64,000 nt of DNA from Bacteroidales bacterium (GCA_024400835.1 JAKSMC010000009.1:1-64000); one strand, 5' to 3'; counted from the first letter of the stretch, positions 16,227 to 24,772 are shown. The notes: generated from the letters alone by a model not told the origin. A program made the numbers and translations.

Positions 16227-17690
16227 ATGGAAAACAATTCAGACGAGAAAAAAGATAAGAAAAAACAACATAGACACCATAAATCCTCCAAAAACCGTCA
16301 GAACAGACAGCAATCTGAGAATCAACAAGATGTAAAAAAGCAGAACGTTGATGTTCAACCGGAAGAAGAGAAACAGGACGTTGTCGAAGAATCCGTTGTC
16401 AACGAAGTAGAGCCGCAAGTGGAAGAACATTTTGCTGACGATGACGACCCTAATGACATCGGCAACATCTCCGACATCGCGCCCAAGAAGAAGGTGCAGA
16501 AAGCCAATTTCGACGACAAGGACCACACACAAGCCGAGGACTGGGAAAAATACCTCGACATGGACATCCGCACGGGTCTTTCCGCCGAAGCAGAGAAGAT
16601 TTCCAGCAACATCTTCCTCACCCGCGGTCTCAACGACATTCCCGAAGCAGAGAAAATCCACTGCAAACAATACAGTTACAGTGCCTGCAAACTGGCCACC
16701 TACGACTGGATTAAGGATTTGAAGATATCCTTCGACTACATTGAGTTCCCGATTGCGGAAGTACGTTTCAAAAACAGCCACAAAGACTTCTTTCTGTTGC
16801 CGCAGGAAGGCGTTTTCCACGTGGGCGACATCGTGGCGGTGGAAGCCAATCCTGGTCACGACATCGGCATCATCTCCATGCTGGGCTTGCAGGTAAAACG
16901 TCAGTTGGAGCACAAGCACGTCTCTCCTGAGAACGTGACGAAGAAGCTCTACCGCACTGCCCGTTACGCCGACATTGAGGAGTGGGTTGCCACCGTCGGA
17001 CTGGAACACGAAACGATGCTCAAATCCCGCTACACCGCTTGGGACCTCAACCTGAACATGAAAGTCAATGACGTGGAATACCAAGGCGACGGCACCAAAG
17101 CCATCTTCTACTATTCTGCAGAAGAGCGTGTTGACTTCCGCGAACTCATCAAGATATTGGCCGAGCAGTTCCACATCCGTATCGAAATGCGCCAAATCGG
17201 CGTGCGCCAGGAGGCTGCCCGCTTAGGAGGCCTCGGTTCCTGCGGCCGCGAGCTCTGCTGTTCCTCATGGCTCACGAACTTCCAGTCCGTGTCCACCAGC
17301 ACCGCACGCACCCAGCAACTCTCCCTCAACCCTCAGAAACTCGCCGGCATGTGCGGCAAGCTCAAATGCTGCCTCAACTTCGAACAAGAGACCTACCAAC
17401 GCGAACTCAAAGAATTCCCCGCCCCAAATGTACAGCTCAAAACCAAGAAGGGACGCGGCATCTATACCAAAATCGATATCTTCAAGAAAATCGTATGGTA
17501 CGCATACTCTGACGACTCATCCACGATCTTCGCCCTTCCGCTGGACCGCGTGAAACAAATCATCAAGATGAACGAAAGCGGCAAATATCCAGAGACTCTC
17601 GAGGAATTCGCCATCGTCAACCAAAAGAAAGTCGAAGAAGGAAACAACTACAGTATGGACGAGCTGAAACACATTTCAGACGAGAAATAG
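16227..17690 (+). CDS. ricT: RicT/YaaT-like PSP1-domain protein
   Basis: 487 residues. The first 110 are low-complexity and highly charged (Lys/Asn-rich, then acidic). The conserved PSP1 C-terminal domain runs from about residue 195 (HVGDIVAVEANPGHDIG) to 420. It carries the cysteine motifs GSCGRELCCSSW and CGKLKCCLNFE, which in the RicT family bind iron-sulfur clusters or form part of the Ric complex. In Bacillus RicT (YaaT) acts with RicA and RicF on RNA maturation and development; in Bacteroidetes its role is little studied. The gene lies 4 bp upstream of gldH, a pairing common in this phylum. Confidence 0.88.
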   Translation: MENNSDEKKDKKKQHRHHKSSKNRQNRQQSENQQDVKKQNVDVQPEEEKQDVVEESVVNEVEPQVEEHFADDDDPNDIGNISDIAPKKKVQKANFDDKDHTQAEDWEKYLDMDIRTGLSAEAEKISSNIFLTRGLNDIPEAEKIHCKQYSYSACKLATYDWIKDLKISFDYIEFPIAEVRFKNSHKDFFLLPQEGVFHVGDIVAVEANPGHDIGIISMLGLQVKRQLEHKHVSPENVTKKLYRTARYADIEEWVATVGLEHETMLKSRYTAWDLNLNMKVNDVEYQGDGTKAIFYYSAEERVDFRELIKILAEQFHIRIEMRQIGVRQEAARLGGLGSCGRELCCSSWLTNFQSVSTSTARTQQLSLNPQKLAGMCGKLKCCLNFEQETYQRELKEFPAPNVQLKTKKGRGIYTKIDIFKKIVWYAYSDDSSTIFALPLDRVKQIIKMNESGKYPETLEEFAIVNQKKVEEGNNYSMDELKHISDEK

Positions 17691-17694
17691 CAAT

Positions 17695-18177
17695 ATGAAA
17701 AAAAAATATTTTTTAGGGCTAATATTTGGTTCCTTACTGTTGCTGAGCAGCTGTAACAAAAACGTATATTACAGCGACATACAGACATTGCCCAAGGAAA
17801 CCTGGAAGACCTCCGAACCGCTGACCTTCACTATGGAAATCAAAGATTCGATGGCCTTTTACAACATGTTTATAAATCTCCGAAACACCACGGACTTCGA
17901 AACGCAGAATTTCTACGTCTTCATGAAGACAACTTATCCTAACGGGCATACCGAACAGGACACCCTCGGATTCATCCTCTGCGACAAATTCGGCAAATGG
18001 ACAGGTAAGGGCCAAGGCCGCATCAAAGACAACAAGTTCCTATTCCAACCCAAAGTTCGCTTCCCTTTTAACGGGAAATACACATTCACCGTCACCCAGG
18101 GCATGCGCACCGACAAAGTAAAAGGCGTTAGCGATTTCGGCATCACCTTGGAAAACTGGGAAGAGCCGAAGAAATAG
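17695..18177 (+). CDS. gldH: Gliding motility lipoprotein GldH
   Basis: 160 residues. A lipoprotein signal peptide is present: MKKKYFLGLIFGSLLLLSSC, with Cys20 as the lipidated residue followed by Asn. The mature part matches GldH: 'PKETWKTSEPLTFTMEI', 'INLRNTTDFETQNFYVFM', 'DTLGFILCDKFGKWTGKGQG' and a terminal 'GVSDFGITLEN'. GldH was found through non-gliding mutants of Flavobacterium and is conserved also in non-gliding Bacteroidales, where it is thought to support T9SS or envelope function. It starts 4 bp after ricT stops, so the two are translated from one mRNA. No clear terminator follows. Confidence 0.88.
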   Translation: MKKKYFLGLIFGSLLLLSSCNKNVYYSDIQTLPKETWKTSEPLTFTMEIKDSMAFYNMFINLRNTTDFETQNFYVFMKTTYPNGHTEQDTLGFILCDKFGKWTGKGQGRIKDNKFLFQPKVRFPFNGKYTFTVTQGMRTDKVKGVSDFGITLENWEEPKK

Positions 18178-18271
18178 CCGTTAGCTTTAGAACTTTGACT
18201 TTTGACGTTGACATTGACTTTGGGGGAGGCACTCCAAATTGTCAATCATCAATCCTCCAATTGGATCCTTC

Positions 18272-18457
18272 TCACTTCTCACTATCCTTATTCTTATTCA
18301 GATAAATTGCAGCTAAGATGATTGTTACCGGTATAAACAGGCCGAGTGTGAATAATATCAGCAAGTTGCCTCCGGGCCAATGCAGGATTTTAAAAAGCAG
18401 TGATAAGTCCAAAAGAATCAAGGAGACCACACCAAAAGACAGAACATAATCTTTCAT
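18272..18457 (-). CDS. Mini GldL-like two-helix membrane protein
   Basis: 61 residues: two hydrophobic helices (about 6-24 and 30-52) joined by the turn LFKILHWPGGN. This turn closely resembles the one between the two helices of the T9SS motor subunit GldL/PorL (recalled PorL: ALFKILH.P.GN). The rest of GldL, a cytoplasmic domain of some 150 residues or more, is absent; the protein stops after a short lysine-rich tail. The second helix lacks the membrane-embedded Glu essential for proton flow in GldL; Ile-Pro occupies that area. It follows the GldM-like gene by 38 bp, in the same order of partners as the motor but reversed (M then L). HWPG-type small membrane proteins are common in Bacteroidetes, so homology to GldL is probable rather than proven. 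Confidence 0.65.
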   Translation of the reverse strand: MKDYVLSFGVVSLILLDLSLLFKILHWPGGNLLILFTLGLFIPVTIILAAIYLNKNKDSEK

Positions 18458-18495
18458 ATTTTCGCTAATTTATTGTTATCAATATAGGTTGTAAA

Positions 18496-19206
18496 TTACT
18501 GTTGCTGATTTTCACCGGAAGGCTTCAGCAACAGTTTCAACATTTCATATTCGGCGTTGCGCACGTCACCCACAATCTGGTCGAAGGCCACTGACGCACT
18601 GATGAGCATCGCATTGTAGAACAGGTTATCGCCCCAAACACGGCCGTTTACGTGATCCATTTTAAGTCCGATTTGGTCACGCACAGCCGAAGAATCCTCA
18701 TAGTTCTTGCATTCAACCAAGGACAAAATGTTTTCACGATATTCTTCTAATTCATTGGTGAGAATCGAAACATTCCTTTGGTTATACATATAGTTCATAG
18801 TAGCGGTGACTTCGTCCTTGCGCGCAATCGAAGCCGCATTCAAATAATGATCCGGTCTGGCCAGAGCCTCCTGTACCGCCTGGGATTCCTCACCGTCAAT
18901 GCTACGTACCAGTTCCAGACGCATATTATAGACAAAGGCAACCATTTTATCCGCATACATCTTCAGGGAATCAATTTTCCCCTTCGTTTCCAGTGATATT
19001 CCAATAGTATCACTTTCCAAATAGGCCATTTTTTCATCTATCACCTTTTCCATTTGCAGATTCGCACTATGGACGGCATCGCCACTCGTCACAAATCCAT
19101 TCAGGACATCATAGGAATACGAGTTGATTGAAATGCCAGCCAATATGCCCAACATCAGGCAGGCAACGGCTATGGCCACAAAAATATAAATCGTACGTCT
19201 TTTCAT
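18496..19206 (-). CDS. Short GldM-like protein: membrane anchor plus first periplasmic domain
   Basis: 236 residues. One transmembrane helix (about 5-28) is followed by a periplasmic helical domain. It reproduces landmarks of the GldM/PorM N-terminal domain (D1): 'YDVLNGF...VHSAN' just after the membrane, a long helix with 'VYNMRLELVRSIDG', 'LEEYRENILSL' in the middle, and the terminal 'SASVAFDQIVGDVRNAEYEMLKLLL', which matches the GldM 'LLSKLQ.DVR.AE..VL..L' helix. Full GldM is about 510 residues with domains D2-D4 reaching the outer-membrane ring; none of these is present. The gene sits between rsgA (35 bp) and the GldL-like gene (38 bp), apparently in the hpt-adk-dxr-rsgA operon. It could be a regulator, an assembly partner or a separate small motor; this is inference. 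Confidence 0.7.
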   Translation of the reverse strand: MKRRTIYIFVAIAVACLMLGILAGISINSYSYDVLNGFVTSGDAVHSANLQMEKVIDEKMAYLESDTIGISLETKGKIDSLKMYADKMVAFVYNMRLELVRSIDGEESQAVQEALARPDHYLNAASIARKDEVTATMNYMYNQRNVSILTNELEEYRENILSLVECKNYEDSSAVRDQIGLKMDHVNGRVWGDNLFYNAMLISASVAFDQIVGDVRNAEYEMLKLLLKPSGENQQQ

Positions 19207-19241
19207 AATGTTAAGATTTAATTGTAAAAATCAGGTTATTG

Positions 19242-20174
19242 CTACTCCAACTGCCAATCCGCGACCTTCATATCGTCATCTAACAAAATGGACAGGTAGT
19301 TCTGGTAGCGTGTTTCGCAAATCAGTCCCTCCTCCACGGCCTGTTGCACGGCACAACCCGGCTCATGGTGGTGGATGCAGTTGTCGAACTTACATTTATT
19401 ATTATAGGCTCGAATTTCGGGAAAATAATCCTTGATTTCCTCTTTGGAATATTGGATGAGGCCAAACTCCTTGATGCCCGGCGTATCCATCATAAAGCCG
19501 CCAGCCATCGGGAACATCTCGGCGAAAGTGGTCGTGTGCTTGCCTTTGAGATGCTGCTTGGAAATCTCCCCCACCCTGATGTCCAACGATGGGTCAATGC
19601 TCTTTATCAGCGCAGACTTGCCCGTGCCGGAATGGCCGCTGAAAAGACAGACTCTGCCTTCCATCTTGGCTTTCATTTCCTCAATGCCCAAGCCCGTCAC
19701 CGTGGAGGTGCGCACCACATCATAGCCTATGTTTTTGTACAAAGCGCCTAACAAATCGACCATCTCCAATTCCTGATCGTCATACAAGTCCATTTTGTTG
19801 AAAACCAAGCAGACGGGAATGCGGAAACTCTCTGCGGAGACTAAGAATCGGTCAATAAAGCCCAGCGAAGTGCGGGGCTCCTTCAGTGTCACCACCAAGA
19901 AGGCCAAATCGATGTTGGCGGCAATGATGTGGGTGATTTTGGAAAGGTTCGTGCTCTTGCGTTCAATATAGTTGCGTCGGGGGGCAATCTTGGTAATCGT
20001 ACCTGTGCCGTCATTCTCCATCTCGAAATCCACCCAGTCGCCGACCACCACGGGGTTCGTGCTCTTGATGCCTTTGATGCGGAACTGGCCACGCAGACGA
20101 CACTGCACGACCGTGCCGTCATCCTGACGGACGTCGTACCAGCTGCCGGTAGATTTGATTACGAGAGAGGACAT
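19242..20174 (-). CDS. rsgA: Ribosome small-subunit biogenesis GTPase RsgA
   Basis: 310 residues. RsgA is a circularly permuted GTPase that checks late 30S subunit maturation and releases factors such as RbfA. Order of elements: N-terminal OB-fold (about 1-65, 'VVQCRLRGQFRIKG...VGDWVDFE'), then the G4 motif NKMD (near residue 126), G1 P-loop GHSGTGKSALI (near 177), switch regions including 'KGKHTTTFAEMF', G3 DTPG (near 231), and a C-terminal zinc-binding Cys/His domain (CKFDNCIHHHEPGC). All expected motifs are present and the length is normal. It lies 56 bp downstream of dxr in a minus-strand operon. Confidence 0.95.
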   Translation of the reverse strand: MSSLVIKSTGSWYDVRQDDGTVVQCRLRGQFRIKGIKSTNPVVVGDWVDFEMENDGTGTITKIAPRRNYIERKSTNLSKITHIIAANIDLAFLVVTLKEPRTSLGFIDRFLVSAESFRIPVCLVFNKMDLYDDQELEMVDLLGALYKNIGYDVVRTSTVTGLGIEEMKAKMEGRVCLFSGHSGTGKSALIKSIDPSLDIRVGEISKQHLKGKHTTTFAEMFPMAGGFMMDTPGIKEFGLIQYSKEEIKDYFPEIRAYNNKCKFDNCIHHHEPGCAVQQAVEEGLICETRYQNYLSILLDDDMKVADWQLE

Positions 20175-20230
20175 TTTTGTTATTGATGAAGCGATGAAAA
20201 GATGAAGAGATAAAGGGATTGGATGGTGGG

Positions 20231-21388
20231 TTATTTAGTGGCGAGGGTGGCACGGGTTTCGCTGTCGATGGCCAAGTATTCGTCCACGCTTTGCGGCGTG
20301 CAGAAGGTGGCCTTGTCGAGAGCGTTGGCAATGAACTGCGGGATATCGACATAGCGGATTTTCTCCTGCAGGAAGAGTTTCACAGCGACCTCGTTGGCGG
20401 CGTTCATCACGCAGGGCATATTGCCACCCTGACGCGAAGCTCTGAACGCCAAGTCCAAACACGGGAAGACTTCGCGGTCAGGTTTTTCGAACGTGAGGTT
20501 CGGATAGTCCGCGAAATTCAAACGCGGGAAGTTGCTCTCCGTACGGAACGGATAAGTGAGGGCGTACTGGATCGGCAGCATCATCGTAGGCACGCCGAGT
20601 TGCGCCTTGATGGAGCCGTCTGTGAACTGCACCATCGAATGCACAATAGACTGCGGATGCACAATCGGCTCGATTTTGTCGATAGGCATGTCAAACAGCC
20701 ACTTGGCCTCTATCACCTCCAGGCCCTTGTTCATGAGCGTGGAGCTGTCAATCGTGACCTTGGGGCCCATGCTCCAGTTGGGGTGCTTGAGTGCCTGGGC
20801 AAGCGTCACCTTCTCCAACTGTTCCCTGGTCCAGCCGCGGAACGGGCCGCCAGATGCGGTGATGAGGATTTTCTCAATCGTCTCGTGACGTTCGCCGACA
20901 ATGCATTGGAAGATTGCGGAATGTTCGGAATCGACGGGCAGGATGCAAGTATTCATCTCGCGTGCCGTCTTGGTCATCAGCTCGCCGGCCACCACGAGGG
21001 TTTCCTTGTTGGCCAATGCCAGGGGCTTGCCACATTCCAGCGCGTGATAGGCTGGGCGCAGACCGGCTACGCCCACAATGCAGGAGAGCACCATGTCCAC
21101 GCACTCCATCTCGCAGACGTCACACAGCGACTGCTCGCCGCAGAAGACCTTGACGTCCTCGTCGGCAAGGGCAGCCTTCACAACGTTGAAGGCAGTTTCC
21201 TGAACCACCACCACGATATTCGGTTTGTATTGACGCGCCTGCTGTATCAGCAAGTCAGCACTGGAATTGGCCGCAATCACTTCCAATTGCAGCAAGTCGG
21301 GATGCTGCGCAATCACCTCCAGTGACTGCGTTCCCATAGAACCTGTGGAGCCCAAAAGGGCAATGCGACGTTTGGGTTGTTCGGACAT
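20231..21388 (-). CDS. dxr: 1-deoxy-D-xylulose 5-phosphate reductoisomerase
   Basis: 385 residues. This enzyme converts DXP to 2-C-methyl-D-erythritol 4-phosphate with NADPH, the first committed step of the MEP isoprenoid pathway. Visible: the Rossmann NADPH motif ALLGSTGSMGTQSLEVI at the N-terminus, 'LANKETLVVAGEL' near residue 130, the metal/substrate loop 'PVDSEHSAIFQC', 'TASGGPFRGW', and 'MGPKVTIDSSTLMNKGLEVIEA', then 'MVQFTDGSIKAQLG' and the C-terminal helical domain with 'MNAANEVAV'. Length and motifs are complete. The 52-bp spacer to the upstream adk gene is almost entirely a 14-bp tandem repeat. Confidence 0.96.
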   Translation of the reverse strand: MSEQPKRRIALLGSTGSMGTQSLEVIAQHPDLLQLEVIAANSSADLLIQQARQYKPNIVVVVQETAFNVVKAALADEDVKVFCGEQSLCDVCEMECVDMVLSCIVGVAGLRPAYHALECGKPLALANKETLVVAGELMTKTAREMNTCILPVDSEHSAIFQCIVGERHETIEKILITASGGPFRGWTREQLEKVTLAQALKHPNWSMGPKVTIDSSTLMNKGLEVIEAKWLFDMPIDKIEPIVHPQSIVHSMVQFTDGSIKAQLGVPTMMLPIQYALTYPFRTESNFPRLNFADYPNLTFEKPDREVFPCLDLAFRASRQGGNMPCVMNAANEVAVKLFLQEKIRYVDIPQFIANALDKATFCTPQSVDEYLAIDSETRATLATK

Positions 21389-21437
21389 TTGAAACCTGAA
21401 ACTTGAAACCTGAAACTTGAAACCTGAAACTTGAAAC
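21389..21437. repeat. 14-bp perfect tandem repeat, 3.5 copies
   Basis: Three and a half exact copies of TTGAAACCTGAAAC fill the spacer between adk and dxr and abut the dxr ATG. The same unit occurs at 57007-57037 (opposite orientation) and, slightly diverged, inside the beta-mannosidase gene at 62216-62251. Confidence 0.9.
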
Positions 21438-21440
21438 TAT

Positions 21441-22010
21441 CTATCTTCCTTCGATGGCCTTGCAGATATCGGCAAAAACATGCTCAATATCCTGCATACC
21501 GTCAATGCGGATGACCTTGCCTTGTTTGTTGTAATATTCCTCCAACGGCATGGTCTGCTCAAAGAAGTTAGCCACGCGGGACTTAACCGTTTCCGGCGTG
21601 TCGTCGGCGCGGTTTTCAATCTGTGCGCGTTTGAGAATACGTCTTTCAACTTCTTCCATCTCCACATAAAGATAGAGCACCATATCGATATTCAGGTCTT
21701 TGAAGAGGTTCTTGTCGTCCAACATCTCAGCCTGTTTGATTGTACGAGGCACACCGTCGAAGATGAAGCCCTTGCTGTCGGAATGTTTCTGGATGTGGTT
21801 GTTGAGCATTCCCAGGGTGATATCATCTGGGCAGAGGTCGCCACGATTGATGATTTCCTGAGCCTTCAGGCCGAGGGGAGTTTTATGTGAAATTTCATAA
21901 CGGAAAAGGTCGCCCGTAGAAACGTGGTCGAATCCGAATTTTTCGGCAATCAATTTTGCTTGTGTGCCCTTGCCGCTACCTGGGGCACCGAAAAGTACGA
22001 TATTTGTCAT
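21441..22010 (-). CDS. adk: Adenylate kinase
   Basis: 189 residues. The enzyme interconverts ATP + AMP and 2 ADP in the cytoplasm. P-loop GAPGSGKGTQAKLI at residues 8-21, AMP-binding 'VSTGDLFRYEI', 'GFIFDGVPRTIKQAEML' near residue 80, and 'RADDTPETVKSRVANF' in the LID/C-terminal region. The LID is the short form without zinc-binding cysteines, normal for Bacteroidetes and for the 185-195-residue class. It is preceded by hpt (32 bp) and followed by dxr. Confidence 0.95.
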   Translation of the reverse strand: MTNIVLFGAPGSGKGTQAKLIAEKFGFDHVSTGDLFRYEISHKTPLGLKAQEIINRGDLCPDDITLGMLNNHIQKHSDSKGFIFDGVPRTIKQAEMLDDKNLFKDLNIDMVLYLYVEMEEVERRILKRAQIENRADDTPETVKSRVANFFEQTMPLEEYYNKQGKVIRIDGMQDIEHVFADICKAIEGR

Positions 22011-22042
22011 TGTTATATATATTAATTGTCAATTATCAATTA

Positions 22043-22588
22043 TTATCGATTCTCCTTCAGTTGATAAATGTCCGGAAAATTACGGCCGTAGCCGTTGTAG
22101 TCGAAGCCGTGTCCGATGACGAACTTATTAGGGATATTGATGCCGACATAGTGCACGGGAAGGTCGAGTTTGTAGGCATCCGGTTTGTGGGCCAGCGTGG
22201 CGATACGCATATCGCGCATGCCACTATCCTTGAGCATATTTGTGATATGCTGATAAGTGTGTCCGGTATCGACGATATCCTCAATGACGAGAACGCGCTG
22301 GTCGCGGAGGTCTTCTGTCAAGCCGATGAGGTTCTGAACGGTGTTAGTGGACTGAGTGCCGTTGTAGGAAGCCAGTTTGATGCAGGAGACACGGCATTTG
22401 ACATGCAGTTTCTTGAGCAGTTCCACGGCAAAGAAAATAGCCCCGTTCAAGGTTATGAGGATGATGACATCGTCATCTTTGTAATCTCTGTTAATCATAT
22501 CTGCCACACGTTGTTCGGCTGCATCAATGTCAGCCTCTGACAGATATTTTACGAAAGTTTTGTCTAAAACAGTAACTGAATCGTTCAT
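22043..22588 (-). CDS. hpt: Hypoxanthine phosphoribosyltransferase
   Basis: 181 residues from ATG 22588 (MNDSVTVLDK). The longer frame upstream is rejected because the promoter lies at 22615. It salvages hypoxanthine/guanine to IMP/GMP using PRPP. Motifs: 'ITLNGAIFFAVELL' (PPi-binding loop) near residue 45, the PRPP signature 'VLVIEDIVDTGHTYQHI' near residue 100, and a C-terminal 'YVGINIPNKFVIGHGFDYNG' base-binding segment. It is the first gene of the hpt-adk-dxr-rsgA operon and diverges from htpG. Confidence 0.94.
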   Translation of the reverse strand: MNDSVTVLDKTFVKYLSEADIDAAEQRVADMINRDYKDDDVIILITLNGAIFFAVELLKKLHVKCRVSCIKLASYNGTQSTNTVQNLIGLTEDLRDQRVLVIEDIVDTGHTYQHITNMLKDSGMRDMRIATLAHKPDAYKLDLPVHYVGINIPNKFVIGHGFDYNGYGRNFPDIYQLKENR

Positions 22589-22614
22589 TATTGTGCTTTT
22601 GGAATTACAGGGTG

Positions 22615-22622
22615 CAAAAGTA
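22615..22622 (-). promoter_or_regulatory. -7 promoter element for the hpt operon
   Basis: Minus-strand TACTTTTG followed by CACCC, 26 bp upstream of ATG 22588; fits TAnnTTTG. Confidence 0.55.
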
Positions 22623-22669
22623 ATAAAATTGCCTTTATCATTTTCCGCCAAAAAACAATAATGTTTCCT

Positions 22670-22684
22670 GTGACAAAATGTCAC
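22670..22684. promoter_or_regulatory. Perfect 15-nt palindrome between hpt and htpG
   Basis: GTGACAAAATGTCAC: two 6-nt arms around AAA. It sits 125 bp upstream of htpG and 80 bp upstream of hpt. It could be an operator for either divergent gene; no cognate regulator is visible nearby, and it does not match the CIRCE heat-shock element. Confidence 0.4.
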
Positions 22685-22809
22685 CCGCCTTGTTTGGCAC
22701 AAAGTTTGCAACATCACCACGGTCCAGAACAGGGCTCCAACGGTGGAATGAAAATTTTCCACTTCCATCAATTCACAGATTACTAATCACTAATCACAAA
22801 AAATACAAC

Positions 22810-24714
22810 ATGCAAACAGGAAATATCAACGTTAAAACCGAGAACATCTTTCCGGTAATCAAGAAATTCTTATACTCCGACCAGGAAATCTTCCTCAGAG
22901 AACTCATCTCCAACGCTGTTGACGCCTCCCAGAAGATGAAGACGTTAGCCACCCTCGGCAAGACCGACAGCGAACTTGGCGACCTGACCATTGAAGTAAA
23001 AGTCAACAAAGAGGATAAAACCATCCGCGTCATCGACCACGGCATCGGAATGACGGCCGAAGAGGTGGACAAATATATCAACCAAATTGCCTTCTCCGGC
23101 GCCGAAGACTTCCTCTCCAAGTACAAAGGACAGGATGCCGCCAACATCATCGGACATTTCGGCTTGGGATTCTACTCTTCTTTCATGGTAGCCGACAGAG
23201 TCGATATCCTCACCAAATCACACACCGATGCCAAAGCCGTGAAATGGAGTTGCGACGGCTCCACCCAGTTCTCCATGGAAGACCTTGACAAAGAGGAACG
23301 CGGCACGGAAATCGTGCTGCACGTTTCCGAAGAGGCTGAAGAGTTCCTCGACGAAGGCAAAATCACCGGCCTGCTGAGCAAGTACTGCCGTTTCCTGCCC
23401 ATCCCCATCCGCTGCGGCAACAAGACAGAATGGCGCAAACCCGAGCCCAAACCGGAAGAAGCTGAAAACACGGATGAAAAGAAGGAAGAGCCCAAAGAGG
23501 AAAAGGTTGAGGTTCCCAACATCATCAACAACACCAACCCCATTTGGCAGCAGTCTCCTTCCGCACTGAACGACGAAGACTACAAGAAGTTCTACCACGA
23601 ACTCTACCCGATGAATTTCGAAGACCCGCTCTTCCAAATCCATCTGAATGTCGATTACCCGTTCAACCTCACCGGCGTGCTCTACTTCCCTAAGGTCAAA
23701 AACCAACTCGACCTCAAGAAAAACCGCGTGCAACTCTACTGCAACCAAGTATATATCACTGACGAATTGGAAGGCATCATCCCCGAATTTATGACGCTTC
23801 TGCACGGTGTCATCGACTCTCCGGATATCCCGTTGAACGTTTCCCGTTCCTACCTGCAGTCCGACGCCAACGTGAAGAAGATTTCCTCCTACATCAGCAA
23901 AAAAGTGGCTGAGAAGTTGGAAAGCATGTTCAAAGAAAACCGCGAGGACTTCGAAAGCAAGTGGGACGAGCTCAAGGTGTTCCTGCAGTACGGTTCCCTT
24001 ACTGACGAAAAGTTCTACGAGAAAATCAAAGATTTCTACTTGCTGAAGAACACCGACGGCAAATATTTCACCGTGGAAGAATATAAAAACCTGGTCAGCG
24101 CGCTGCAGACCAACAAGGACGACAACGTCATCCTGCTTTACGCTGCCAACGTTGACGAGCAGAACCTCTACATCAACGCCGCCAAGGAAAAAGGCTACGA
24201 CGTGCTGCTTATGGATGGTTTCCTCGATGCTCATGCCATCAACATGCTCGAGCAGAAAAACGAGAAGATGCGTTTCACCCGCGTGGACGCAGACGTCATC
24301 GACAAACTGATTGAGAAGAAAGACGAAGTAACCCCGTCCAAACTTTCAGACGACGAGCAGAAGAACCTCAAGGAATACTTCACGAAGAATGCCGACGAAC
24401 AGAAGTTCACCGTTATGGTGGAAAGCCTCAGCGAAACCGACCTTCCAGTGATGATCACGCAGAACGAGTTCATGCGTCGTTTCAAAGATATGGAGAAGGT
24501 CTCCGGCCAGCAAGGTTTCTACGGCGGTTACGAGCACTACAACATCGTGGTCAACGGCAACCACCCGTTAGCCAGCCGCATCCTGTCTGAAAATGACGAA
24601 GAGAAGCGTTCCAAACTCGTGCAGCAGATGATCGACCTCGCCCTGCTTTCCCAGAACATCCTCACAGGCGAGAAACTCAGCGAGTTCGTCAAGAGAAGCT
24701 TTGACATTCTGTAG
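22810..24714 (+). CDS. htpG: Chaperone protein HtpG (bacterial Hsp90)
   Basis: 634 residues from ATG 22810 (MQTGNINVKTENIFPVIKKF); the upstream 44-codon extension is not Hsp90-like. HtpG is an ATP-driven homodimeric chaperone in the cytoplasm. GHKL ATPase motifs: 'ELISNAVDAS' (catalytic Glu and Asn), 'VIDHGIGMTAEEV', 'GHFGLGFYSSFMVADRV'. A charged linker rich in Glu/Lys lies at about residues 216-240 between N and middle domains; the middle domain has 'NFEDPLFQIHLNVDYPF' and 'SRSYLQSD', and the C-terminal dimerisation domain is complete. No clear TAnnTTTG element lies just upstream. A bidirectional terminator follows at 24737. Confidence 0.96.
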   Translation: MQTGNINVKTENIFPVIKKFLYSDQEIFLRELISNAVDASQKMKTLATLGKTDSELGDLTIEVKVNKEDKTIRVIDHGIGMTAEEVDKYINQIAFSGAEDFLSKYKGQDAANIIGHFGLGFYSSFMVADRVDILTKSHTDAKAVKWSCDGSTQFSMEDLDKEERGTEIVLHVSEEAEEFLDEGKITGLLSKYCRFLPIPIRCGNKTEWRKPEPKPEEAENTDEKKEEPKEEKVEVPNIINNTNPIWQQSPSALNDEDYKKFYHELYPMNFEDPLFQIHLNVDYPFNLTGVLYFPKVKNQLDLKKNRVQLYCNQVYITDELEGIIPEFMTLLHGVIDSPDIPLNVSRSYLQSDANVKKISSYISKKVAEKLESMFKENREDFESKWDELKVFLQYGSLTDEKFYEKIKDFYLLKNTDGKYFTVEEYKNLVSALQTNKDDNVILLYAANVDEQNLYINAAKEKGYDVLLMDGFLDAHAINMLEQKNEKMRFTRVDADVIDKLIEKKDEVTPSKLSDDEQKNLKEYFTKNADEQKFTVMVESLSETDLPVMITQNEFMRRFKDMEKVSGQQGFYGGYEHYNIVVNGNHPLASRILSENDEEKRSKLVQQMIDLALLSQNILTGEKLSEFVKRSFDIL

Positions 24715-24736
24715 AAGACTTCCGGTTAACAACAAA

Positions 24737-24772
24737 AAAGCTGGGACCGCGCTTTGACGTAGTCCCAGCTTT
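24737..24772. terminator. Bidirectional intrinsic terminator between htpG and the Rpn-family gene
   Basis: Perfect 11-bp stem AAAGCTGGGAC / GTCCCAGCTTT with a 14-nt loop, flanked by A-rich DNA on the left and TTTAT on the right. It serves the convergent genes ending at 24714 and 24802. Confidence 0.85.

Noticed and set aside
20219..21325. 368-codon open frame antisense to dxr
   Set aside because: dxr is complete and well conserved; the reverse frame has the same codon-shadow character.
21389..21437. Possible CRISPR array
   Set aside because: Units are 14 bp with no spacers, and no cas genes are in the window.
22670..22684. CIRCE heat-shock operator upstream of htpG
   Set aside because: CIRCE has 9-nt arms (TTAGCACTC) with a 9-nt spacer; this site has unrelated 6-nt arms.
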